Positions 7,284-14,056 of a stretch of DNA of 34,815 bases are shown here, in pieces (the first letter of the stretch is position 1; every line of letters begins with the position of its first letter). The DNA lies in IMG/VR virus record IMGVR_UViG_3300017759_000025, positions 1-34,815 of that record, one strand, 5' to 3'. Source of the stretch: a virus. A model generated the notes under the pieces. It saw only the letters and a program-made list of their open reading frames with translations, was not told where the DNA came from and ran no database searches. Both the position numbers and the translations under genes were made by a program.

Positions 7284-9378
7284 ATACTGGCAACTCCTTA
7301 AAAGAAGTCTAGCAGACCAACATAGGCAGTACTTAGAAGAAGTTACCGAGCCTATGAGTCTTGGATTTGATGCGCCCGAAGAATTTGTAACTACTAAACC
7401 GTCTATTTATCATTCGTTAAGAATGCAACCTATCGCTGGTTTAGATGGTCAAGTGAGGGCTAAACCGGCAAGAGCAAGAAGATTATACAACGAGGAAAAT
7501 AGAGGATTTCAAGAGTCAATTCGTAATTTTTCATTACCATTAAGGACTAATCAAGGTGAATTTTTATATGGTAGACATGTTTATCCGGGTGAATTATATT
7601 CTTTAAATCGTGATTTTAATGAGGAATACCTTCCCGATGTACCAAATTCTTACAAAGATGGATGGGGAAATAATGATAAATTTAGACCGCTTAATTTGTA
7701 TGGTTTTACTGGTAATGCACCTATACCGCAAAGACATACTGCAACAACTTTTCAACCGGAAGGTATACTTTATGGTAATTTAGATGAAAATGATATAGTG
7801 CAATTAAACAGAAAGCCCACTACGGCAAATAAACTTGCTCAAGTAGCAAGAGCAATATCACCATTTCATGAAAGTATGAATGTAACAAAATTAGGTAGAA
7901 ATCAACAAGAATTAGCAAGTGATATTATGGAAGCAGGTATTCCACCGATATTAGCAGAATCTAATGTAGATACTAGAGGTAGAATACATCCTCGGCCAAT
8001 AATATTAGACGAGGCAGGGAGTGTAGAAGAAACACATGACCCGTTTGTACAATGGAGGCCCGATAGTCTAATGACTTCAAGCCCGGAAGGTCTTGAACAA
8101 TTTACACTTGATAACCTAAGAAGAAGCGAACCAATGGACATCGCTATGCGTTTGCTCAAACTTGAATTAGCACCACCTATGACGCAGGGTGTTGAAGAAG
8201 AAACACCGATGCAAGAAGATATACCTATGGTAGATATGACAATGGATAATTATGAAAGCCCTTGTGAATGTGCTGAAAGAATTAGAAGTGATGTTCTTAA
8301 TATGATTTTAGATGCTATGAATAATCATGAAGAATACTATGACCATATTGATGAAATAAAAGAAATGTATCAAGATTGGCAAAGTCATGAGTGTCAAGAG
8401 ATTTTAGAATGGGCCGAAGGTACTGAAAAGTATGGTGATTGGTGCAAGAATAATATGAGTGAAACCGACCAAATGAAATACACAGGCGAACCTATGGACA
8501 TCGCTATGCAGTTGTTGAAAGAAGAAGTACCCTATGGTAGTAGAGACTATCCTCCACAAGAAATCGCTGTATCTACAGGTACTCCGCTTATGGGTTCTAA
8601 AAATTCCGGCCCGGCACCCGAAGTATGTAACATGCCGGGATGTGAATCGGGTCTACCACCTGTAATCTATAGAAGGATGGCTAATCCAATTAGAAGTATA
8701 GATAATCATGAATTTATGTGTGAACAGTGTGCTTACAAAAATGATATGCAATCATTACTATATCACAAAATGCTTAAAGGTGAAATAACTTTAGCAGATT
8801 TTGCTATGCGTTTGCTCAAGGAAGAACCTTTACATTTGAGAAATAGTGCTGAACTTGCTGAATTAGCAAGACAAGGTGACATAGAAGCATACAATGAAAT
8901 GATGGAAAGAACAGATGATTATTACTCGGCTAATGAAATAACCGGAGAGCCCGATATTGAGGCTAACTTAGAGGCTTACGGGGCTGAAACAGGTAAAAAT
9001 CCATTTAAAACTCCCCCTATTGGTCGTACAAATCAAATTCAAATTCATCAACGCCCTGTAACTCCTATTCATGCTGATAAAAAAATACACAATTGGCAAT
9101 ATAAAAACGCAAGCGAACCAATGGAGATTGCTATGCAGTTGCTCAAAGAGCGTGTTAGCCCCGAAGCCAAGCGGCATAAGTTAGAGTATGATAAGAAGTA
9201 TGAATCTTCACCGGAGAGAGTAAAGTACCGTGAAGAGTTGAATCGTGAGCGTAGGCGTAGACACATCATGGGACAGGGTGGACCGGATATGAGTCACACC
9301 AAAGACCATACCATTGTACCGGAAGACTCTCATACCAATCGGGCAAGGCATTTTAAAGACAAAGGGACTCTCTTGTAA
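7270..9378 (+). CDS. Modular protein with four AWxLLK-type repeats and a C-terminal basic module
   Basis: This 702-residue protein is built from unlike segments separated by copies of one short motif: SEPMDIAMRLLK at 286, GEPMDIAMQLLK at 406, LADFAMRLLK at 508 and SEPMEIAMQLLK at 615. Segment 330-400 is acidic with several Cys. Segment 450-500 has a zinc-finger-like pair of Cys sets (CNMPGC and CEQC). The last 75 residues (after SPEAKRHKLEYDKKY) include NRERRRRHIMGQGGPDMSHT and NRARHFKDK, a module I recall from many marine phage proteins; its D-x-SH and N-R spacing vaguely resembles HNH nucleases, unverified. AAGGAGG ends six bases before the ATG. The layout suggests a scaffold or a precursor to be cut, but no cleavage site is proven. 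Confidence 0.8.
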   Translation: MVDDKYWQLLKRSLADQHRQYLEEVTEPMSLGFDAPEEFVTTKPSIYHSLRMQPIAGLDGQVRAKPARARRLYNEENRGFQESIRNFSLPLRTNQGEFLYGRHVYPGELYSLNRDFNEEYLPDVPNSYKDGWGNNDKFRPLNLYGFTGNAPIPQRHTATTFQPEGILYGNLDENDIVQLNRKPTTANKLAQVARAISPFHESMNVTKLGRNQQELASDIMEAGIPPILAESNVDTRGRIHPRPIILDEAGSVEETHDPFVQWRPDSLMTSSPEGLEQFTLDNLRRSEPMDIAMRLLKLELAPPMTQGVEEETPMQEDIPMVDMTMDNYESPCECAERIRSDVLNMILDAMNNHEEYYDHIDEIKEMYQDWQSHECQEILEWAEGTEKYGDWCKNNMSETDQMKYTGEPMDIAMQLLKEEVPYGSRDYPPQEIAVSTGTPLMGSKNSGPAPEVCNMPGCESGLPPVIYRRMANPIRSIDNHEFMCEQCAYKNDMQSLLYHKMLKGEITLADFAMRLLKEEPLHLRNSAELAELARQGDIEAYNEMMERTDDYYSANEITGEPDIEANLEAYGAETGKNPFKTPPIGRTNQIQIHQRPVTPIHADKKIHNWQYKNASEPMEIAMQLLKERVSPEAKRHKLEYDKKYESSPERVKYREELNRERRRRHIMGQGGPDMSHTKDHTIVPEDSHTNRARHFKDKGTLL

Positions 9379-9548
9379 TAGTCAACATCTCATATATCTC
9401 ATAGTATTAGTCAATAAATTGACTATATCATTATCTCATAGTTTTCTATAATAATAATATAATAATAATAATATCAAAATAATGAGTGATATAATGAGAT
9501 TAATGAGTATATAGATAGAAATGTTTATATTGACTATTAAATTGACCA
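9379..9548 (+). promoter_or_regulatory. AT-rich control region with paired short repeats and TATA box
   Basis: No gene is present. GTCAAT-AA-ATTGAC forms an inverted repeat at 9410-9423, and ATTGAC recurs at 9529 and 9541 next to the start. TATCTCATAG occurs at 9395 and 9432. TAATGAG occurs at 9480, 9492 and 9501, and is roughly the reverse complement of the TCTCAT sites. A run of ATA triplets lies at about 9449-9473. TTTATATT at 9523-9530 is a good TATA box about 30 bases before the likely start codon. I read it as the promoter and operator of the operon beginning at 9561. Confidence 0.5.
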
Positions 9549-9560
9549 ATGGTGAGCAAC

Positions 9561-10100
9561 ATGCAAGGAACAGGACAAGACTCGGATGCAGAAATAAGAT
9601 TGATGGGATTAATTTTAGCCCAATCAGCGTTAGTAGGTTTAGCCATAGGGATATTTGACGCAGAACTTTGGTTAGAAAGTGAAACGGCTATGTTAAACGG
9701 ATTTACATACGCCATGGCCGCTTTCTTTGTACAAGGTATAGCCTACTATTTCTTTAAAATGTTTTTTGAAAGAGAAATGCAAGAAAGAGTAAGAAACACC
9801 GGAATGCAAAGGTCAAGAGAATTAAGGTATAAACAAATGCAAAGTAACTTTGATAACCGTAGAGTAGAAATGGAAATGCGTATGCAAGAGGCTCAACTTG
9901 AGCGTGAATTGCGTTGGATGGAATCTAACCCCGGTCAAATGCCTCCAAGTTGGGGTGTGCCGGGTGGTTCACAATCTATAGTTTCGCAATATGATACTGG
10001 ACAGTTCAATCCGGGTATTCCAACTCATGATGCTGAAATAGAACAACCTATTAATCTTGGAATCACCGAAGAAGAAACAACTGAAAAGAAAAAGAAATGA
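9561..10100 (+). CDS. Membrane protein with two helices and a coiled-coil tail
   Basis: This is a 179-residue protein starting at the ATG with GGTGAG four bases upstream; an in-frame ATG at 9549 would add four residues. Two hydrophobic helices lie near residues 15-33 (LMGLILAQSALVGLAIG) and 45-67 (an Ala/Phe/Tyr-rich stretch). They are followed by a long charged helix, about 68-125, full of Glu, Arg, Met and Gln, and an acidic Pro/Gly tail ending in a Lys run. It opens a tight operon with a second membrane protein and an Arf-like GTPase, so it may provide the membrane platform for that GTPase. No family was recognised. Confidence 0.7.
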   Translation: MQGTGQDSDAEIRLMGLILAQSALVGLAIGIFDAELWLESETAMLNGFTYAMAAFFVQGIAYYFFKMFFEREMQERVRNTGMQRSRELRYKQMQSNFDNRRVEMEMRMQEAQLERELRWMESNPGQMPPSWGVPGGSQSIVSQYDTGQFNPGIPTHDAEIEQPINLGITEEETTEKKKK

Positions 10101-10109
10101 GGTGATTAG

Positions 10110-10352
10110 TTGGGTCGTATATTCAAAACGCCTACCGATGATTCTACAGAAGCAACACTACGGGCTATGCACACACAAAATATGTTAGATACATATTACG
10201 AAAAAGGTGTAGGTTGGTTGAGAACATTATTATTTGTTGTTATTGCTATATTTGCAACTAGTGCCTTTGAATTAAGAAGTGGAGATTCAATATGGGAAAA
10301 CACCGTTGAATGGTTTTGGAACAAACTAGAAAATTGGATAAGTGGTGATTAA
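10110..10352 (+). CDS. Small single-pass membrane protein of the GTPase operon
   Basis: This is an 80-residue protein. The start is TTG, with GAGGTGAT three bases upstream, the same spacing seen at several other starts in this window. A single hydrophobic helix covers about residues 35-54 (LRTLLFVVIAIFATSAF), preceded by a charged N-terminus and followed by a Trp-rich amphipathic tail (WENTVEWFWNKLENW). It is flanked by a two-helix protein and the GTPase with spacing of a few bases or none, which supports a common function at the membrane. No family was recognised. Confidence 0.7.
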   Translation: MGRIFKTPTDDSTEATLRAMHTQNMLDTYYEKGVGWLRTLLFVVIAIFATSAFELRSGDSIWENTVEWFWNKLENWISGD

Positions 10353-11069
10353 ATGGTTGAACCTGCTGGTACTGCTTTAGTTGGTGTTGCAGTATGGGGG
10401 CAGAATTTATACAATTCTTGGAGGCCACGAAAAGTAGGAATATATGGTGCGGCTATGGTTGGTAAAACTACACTTGACCGTTATATGACTACGCCCGGTG
10501 AAATGGAAGAGATACCCGATGAGGAAAGAACAGGTCACATGAGATTACTTGGAAAATATCTTTTACCTAAACCCACAAGGAAGCGTATATCTTGGAAAGG
10601 AGATAGAAGAGTAGTATATTCTGCTGATTTAGGCGGCCAAGAAAGATTTTGGTCTTTGTGGATAGATGATATGGTTGCTAGACAGGTGGAAGTTGTGGTG
10701 TATATGTTTGATGAAAGAGCATTCAAAGGTGGGGATGAGGCATTACAACAAATTGCGGGATTCAAATACTTAGTTGATTGTATAATAAACAGACAATATA
10801 GGTATCGTACATTAAAAAGTAGATGGAAGGGTAAAAAATATACACCAAGACTTATTATGTTAGTTGCTAATAAAGCAGATAGATTCTTTGATGATACTGC
10901 CGCTATGCTTTGGCAACAGAACAGAATAGGAGAACATAAAGTGTTTGACCCGTTTAGAGATGATTTAGTTAGATTACAAAAAGCCGGAGTACCGTCAAGA
11001 AGGTCATTCATGGCTACAAGAATAGGGTGGAATGTAGAAACCACATTAATAGATTTACTTTCTACATAG
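10353..11069 (+). CDS. Arf/Ras-like small GTPase
   Basis: This 238-residue protein has the complete small-GTPase motif set: P-loop GAAMVGKT with G32, G37, K38 and T39; the switch II motif DLGGQERFW at 92-100, which resembles the Arf/Sar DxGGQ rather than the Ras DTAGQ; and NKAD at 173-176 for guanine specificity. Basic inserts occur around residues 68-82 and 145-158. The first 25 residues are mildly hydrophobic and could sit at a membrane, like the N-terminal helix of Arf proteins. GTP binding and hydrolysis are expected. The start follows GGTGATTAA directly. It sits in one operon with two small membrane proteins and an AbrB regulator. Small GTPases are unusual in viruses; host-membrane or assembly control is a guess. 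Confidence 0.85.
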   Translation: MVEPAGTALVGVAVWGQNLYNSWRPRKVGIYGAAMVGKTTLDRYMTTPGEMEEIPDEERTGHMRLLGKYLLPKPTRKRISWKGDRRVVYSADLGGQERFWSLWIDDMVARQVEVVVYMFDERAFKGGDEALQQIAGFKYLVDCIINRQYRYRTLKSRWKGKKYTPRLIMLVANKADRFFDDTAAMLWQQNRIGEHKVFDPFRDDLVRLQKAGVPSRRSFMATRIGWNVETTLIDLLST

Positions 11070-11077
11070 GTGATAAT

Positions 11078-11248
11078 ATGAAAAAGACAACAAAAGTTAT
11101 AGCAGTAAATAAAAATACAAAATGTGTAAGGACAGTAATTCCTAACGCCATGGCGGAATTATTAAACATTAAAGCGGGCGATGAAATCAAATGGAAATTA
11201 GTAAGTAATAATGGTGAATTTTATCTTGAAGTAAATAAGGAGGAATAA
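11078..11248 (+). CDS. AbrB/SpoVT-type DNA-binding regulator
   Basis: This 56-residue protein is a single swapped-hairpin AbrB domain. It shows the typical order: a lysine-rich first strand, RTVIPNAMAELLNIKAGD, where VIP and the LxIKxGD turn are family hallmarks, then a closing strand (FYLEV). Such proteins act as dimers that bind operator DNA; archaea and their viruses carry many. The ATG at 11078 follows AGGTGATAAT, the operon's usual ribosome binding site; longer upstream in-frame starts lie within the GTPase gene. It could regulate the promoter at 9379-9548 or the divergent region at 5083-5144. Confidence 0.85.
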   Translation: MKKTTKVIAVNKNTKCVRTVIPNAMAELLNIKAGDEIKWKLVSNNGEFYLEVNKEE

Positions 11249-11250
11249 GA

Positions 11251-12192
11251 ATGTACAATTCAACAAATCAACCAAATTTAGGTCAAGTCAATCAAGCGCA
11301 ATTATTAGCGTTAAGTCAACAAGGTAATACATCTTTAACTCATAAAGCACTAATTGAACAAGCGACAGCACAAGCGGCCATGCAAGAAGCCTCTCAAAAA
11401 ACTGATTTACAAGTTCCTAAAGTAAACTTTTATCCAAGTAGACACCCTAATCCGCACAAAGCAAGAAAAAAAGATATTAAACAAGCATACAAACTTCTAA
11501 CCCCTACTAAAAGAAGTATATTTAATCCTATGCGATGGGTTTTTGGGAGAAAGTATCGTTATAATAAACAAAGCCATGTATGTGTAGTAGATGGTTGCGA
11601 TTGTGCGAATTTAATTCAATATGATAATTTATATCATAAAATTACTGATGAAGATACAGGAGAATCACTTTGGGATTTATATTGGAAAAATCCTGTTACC
11701 GGAGAGCCGGAAGCATTTGTTGCTCGTGAAAAAGTTACAAGTGGGCGTAAAATGCGTGGTACTTATTGTCCCGAACACATGCACTTATACCATCTACTTT
11801 GTAAATGGGAAGCAGAAGAAGATAAAATAAGTGAATCTAATCCTAAAAGACTTAGAGATAGAGTTAAAAAAGGAGTTTCTATAGTTACCGTACCTATTAC
11901 TGCTATTAAAAAACAAGACCCTACCCCGGAAATGTTAAAAAAATACGAGCCATTTTTTGCTGAGTTAGAAAATGATGCAAGAAAAACTAAAGGAATTAAC
12001 ATTCAGTATTATACTAATCCTTTGACAAAACAAAATGATATTACTATTGTAAGTTTTGATTTGAGAATATTTCAACATGAATTGGCTATGTTTAACCAAC
12101 CAACACCTGCTTTTCAAAATATGTTAAATAGTCAAGTAGAAGAAGTTATCAATCAAAACACTAATTTGGTAGATACTCTTCCGAAGGAGTGA
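11251..12192 (+). CDS. Hypothetical protein with Cys/His zinc-site candidate
   Basis: This is a 313-residue protein. The first 55 residues are Gln/Asn/Ala-rich and probably disordered. Residues about 105-200 hold HVCVVDGCDC and, some 60 residues later, YCPEHMHLYHLLC, enough Cys and His for one or two metal sites. The C-terminal third contains strands (INIQYYTNPL, DITIVSFDLRIF) and a Gln/Asn-rich tail. AAGGAGGA lies seven bases before the ATG. It stands between the AbrB gene and a Gln-rich protein with four-base overlap or close spacing, so it belongs to the same transcript. I recognise no family. Confidence 0.7.
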   Translation: MYNSTNQPNLGQVNQAQLLALSQQGNTSLTHKALIEQATAQAAMQEASQKTDLQVPKVNFYPSRHPNPHKARKKDIKQAYKLLTPTKRSIFNPMRWVFGRKYRYNKQSHVCVVDGCDCANLIQYDNLYHKITDEDTGESLWDLYWKNPVTGEPEAFVAREKVTSGRKMRGTYCPEHMHLYHLLCKWEAEEDKISESNPKRLRDRVKKGVSIVTVPITAIKKQDPTPEMLKKYEPFFAELENDARKTKGINIQYYTNPLTKQNDITIVSFDLRIFQHELAMFNQPTPAFQNMLNSQVEEVINQNTNLVDTLPKE

Positions 12193-12197
12193 TAGCG

Positions 12198-12824
12198 ATG
12201 TTTGGTCTAAGTGGAAATAATCAAAATAGTAACACATTAAATTTAGGTGTTCAGTCACAACAAGGGCAAATGCCATTACAAAATGCTAATCCATGGGGTC
12301 AACCCCAACAACCTAATCCCTTTGTGGCAGGTTTGTTTGGTGGACAACAACAAGCAAATCAGTTCATGCAACAACCAATGCAACCTCCAAGTGAAATAGA
12401 AATACAAATGGAATTATTAAAACAGCAAGCCGTAATTGAAAGATTTATTGCAAGTAGTCAAATGGGTGTTTTAATAGAAATGATAGGTAGTGTAGTTACT
12501 TTAAGTGTTTTAGATATTTTACGGAATGCTACTTTTACAATTAACGAAGACGATGGTACTATGACATTAGACACTACAAAGTTACCTGCTAATCTACAAA
12601 CTATGAGTGCAGAAAATATAGCAAGTCAGTTTACTAATTTACAATCATCTGCACAACAAATTGTAAATCAAAGTGAAATGACTCAACAACAATTAGCCAC
12701 TTTTGCTCAGCAATCTATGATGGGTAATGCACTTTCAGCCGCACTTGCTGATGAAGGAATGATGAATAAAGTGGGTGGCGGAGTAGGTAGTTTCGCTCGC
12801 TCAATAATTACAGGTGGAAGATAA
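12198..12824 (+). CDS. Gln/Met-rich protein, probably virion-associated
   Basis: This is a 208-residue protein. The first 70 residues are low complexity (Gln, Pro, Asn, Met, Gly), followed by a helical region, about 68-105, that includes a hydrophobic stretch (GVLIEMIGSVVTLSVLDIL), then an Asp/Thr turn region and a Gln/Ser-rich helical region ending in GGGVGSFARSIITGGR. I chose the ATG at 12198 because GGAG ends nine bases upstream; the GTG at 12189 is inside the previous stop overlap. It has no enzyme motif. Its composition fits a surface or internal virion protein. Confidence 0.65.
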   Translation: MFGLSGNNQNSNTLNLGVQSQQGQMPLQNANPWGQPQQPNPFVAGLFGGQQQANQFMQQPMQPPSEIEIQMELLKQQAVIERFIASSQMGVLIEMIGSVVTLSVLDILRNATFTINEDDGTMTLDTTKLPANLQTMSAENIASQFTNLQSSAQQIVNQSEMTQQQLATFAQQSMMGNALSAALADEGMMNKVGGGVGSFARSIITGGR

Positions 12825-12825
12825 A

Positions 12826-13077
12826 ATGGTAGATAAAGATTATAATTCATATATACCGCAATCTTTTGCGGCAACTACTTTAGATGTATTAAACCCGAAT
12901 AGAAGCGTAATAGTTGATATGATAATGGTACAATTATTATCAATAATAGTATGTATGTCTATGATACTAGTTTTCAAAGGCGGCTCTATGCCATCATCCA
13001 CTATATCATATTTCTTGGTTGGATTGTTTGCTAGTTTGATTATGCTTACTGGTGTCTATTCTCGTATCACTCGCTGA
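12826..13077 (+). CDS. Small membrane protein with two helices
   Basis: This is an 83-residue protein with two hydrophobic helices, about residues 30-50 (MIMVQLLSIIVCMSMILVF) and 60-79 (ISYFLVGLFASLIMLTGVYS). A short GGS-type turn separates them, and the tail ends ITR. The ATG follows GGTGGA by seven bases and comes one base after the previous stop. The two-helix, small, positively ended form is compatible with a holin, but no lysis enzyme was found nearby. Its 3' end overlaps by 72 bases the end of a zinc-ribbon gene on the other strand. Confidence 0.65.
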   Translation: MVDKDYNSYIPQSFAATTLDVLNPNRSVIVDMIMVQLLSIIVCMSMILVFKGGSMPSSTISYFLVGLFASLIMLTGVYSRITR

Positions 13078-13341
13078 AGGCCACATTCCGATAGGACAAC
13101 TTGAACTTAATAAAGCGATTTTTGTTTTAACAAAACAACCACACATATCACACCTCTTTCCTCCGAATTGACAAGAGTTGCATACCTGTTCTCTTAAAAT
13201 TTTCAACTCCGGCGGAGTTCTATTGTTTAATGCTACATCTTTAGCGGCTTTAGTTAAACTTTTGAGAGTCTGCATATTTAATGGTACACCCGCTACCCTC
13301 TTTGCTCTCCACATAGTACTTTCCAAGTTATTTTTCTCCAT
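13006..13341 (-). CDS. Zinc-ribbon protein of a common phage type
   Basis: This is a 111-residue protein read leftward. The recognisable part is REQVCNSCQFGGKRCDMCGC followed by a Lys-rich bridge and SSSCPIGMW. This five-Cys CxxC-CxxCGC-CP-W pattern is a zinc-binding motif that I know from small proteins encoded by many phages. The N-terminal half is helical and basic. I start it at the ATG at 13341; an upstream in-frame ATG at 13377 would add 12 residues, and neither has a ribosome binding site. CTTATACC about 27 bases upstream may be a TATA box for a leaderless message. The last part overlaps the convergent membrane-protein gene by 72 bases, so the tail after MW may be little constrained. 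Confidence 0.6.
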   Translation of the reverse strand: MEKNNLESTMWRAKRVAGVPLNMQTLKSLTKAAKDVALNNRTPPELKILREQVCNSCQFGGKRCDMCGCFVKTKIALLSSSCPIGMWPSASDTRIDTSKHNQTSKQSNQEI

Positions 13342-13396
13342 AAGCGTTTTGTAAGGGATAGGTATAAGGGTGTACATGCAGGAGGCGCATCGCATA
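13342..13396. promoter_or_regulatory. Divergent promoter region between zinc-ribbon and TerS-like genes
   Basis: The 55 bases separate two divergent starts. Leftward, CTTATACC (about 13366-13359) can serve as a TATA box. Rightward, AGGAGG at 13380-13385 is the ribosome binding site for the GTG at 13397. No clear operator repeat was seen. Confidence 0.35.
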
Positions 13397-14056
13397 GTGA
13401 AACGCTCTTGCAAACTTTGCACTAGTGATAGTAGAGATGAGATAGAAGAACAATTACTCAACGGACACATTACACCTAAAGAAGTAGACAAAATGATGAA
13501 CTGGCGAGCCAATACTACAGATAGACACTTCCGTAATCACATGGGAGAATACCACATGGCCGCTAATCCTTCATGTCCTGTTTGTTCAAGCCCTAAAAGA
13601 GCCGAACACGAAAAAGAATATTTTGAAGGAAGTGCTGATACTCATGCAATAGCAAAAGAGTTAGGATGCGCCGAAAGAACTGTGTACAATCACATGAAAC
13701 ATCACTTTCAACCTTTAGTGCAAAAAACTGCGGCATACGAAGTAGCATTAGCGGCAGGTCAAGAAATTCAGTTATTGCGTTCTAATGCAGAAAAATTAAA
13801 CGGTAAACTAAGTGAACTATTAGATGAAGGTACAGTTCATGAAGATGGTTTTGTTAGAGATGCGGTAATACTTCACAAGGAAGTAAGAGAAACGGTAAAA
13901 GACTTACTTCGCTTCCAAGACCAATGGGGGGCTAAAACTGATAATCAACAAGTTAATCAAACTATTAATGTTCTACAGATAGAACTTAGTAAAGAAAGCC
14001 CGGAAACTTGGACAAGAATTAGAAAGCAGTTAGCCGAAAACATGGGGGTAGAATAA
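13397..14056 (+). CDS. Candidate terminase small subunit with duplicated zinc/HTH unit
   Basis: This is a 219-residue protein. Two related units follow each other: CKLCTSDSRDEIEEQL to HFRNHMGEYH (about 5-53), and CPVCSSPKRAEHEKEYF to TVYNHMKHH (about 60-104). Each has CxxCxS, Arg-x-Glu, a helix-turn-helix-like stretch (AIAKELGCAERTVYNHM in the second) and an HM-x-x-H end that could complete a zinc site with the Cys pair. A long helical, acidic region follows. DNA-binding HTH plus a helical oligomerisation part, upstream of the large terminase, fits a small terminase, although three genes lie between. The GTG start has AGGAGG 11 bases upstream; an upstream in-frame GTG (13370) is possible. Confidence 0.6.
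   Translation: MKRSCKLCTSDSRDEIEEQLLNGHITPKEVDKMMNWRANTTDRHFRNHMGEYHMAANPSCPVCSSPKRAEHEKEYFEGSADTHAIAKELGCAERTVYNHMKHHFQPLVQKTAAYEVALAAGQEIQLLRSNAEKLNGKLSELLDEGTVHEDGFVRDAVILHKEVRETVKDLLRFQDQWGAKTDNQQVNQTINVLQIELSKESPETWTRIRKQLAENMGVE

Noticed and set aside
8121-9160. T4-type prohead protease sites (L-x-E) as the sole explanation of the AWxLLK motif
   Set aside because: LLKE is present in some copies only; others end LLKA, LLKR, LLKL or ILKM, so a cleavage rule is not uniform.
10535-11044. 169-codon leftward open frame opposite the GTPase
   Set aside because: The + strand encodes intact GTPase motifs; the opposite frame is Ser/Leu/Ile-rich shadow sequence.
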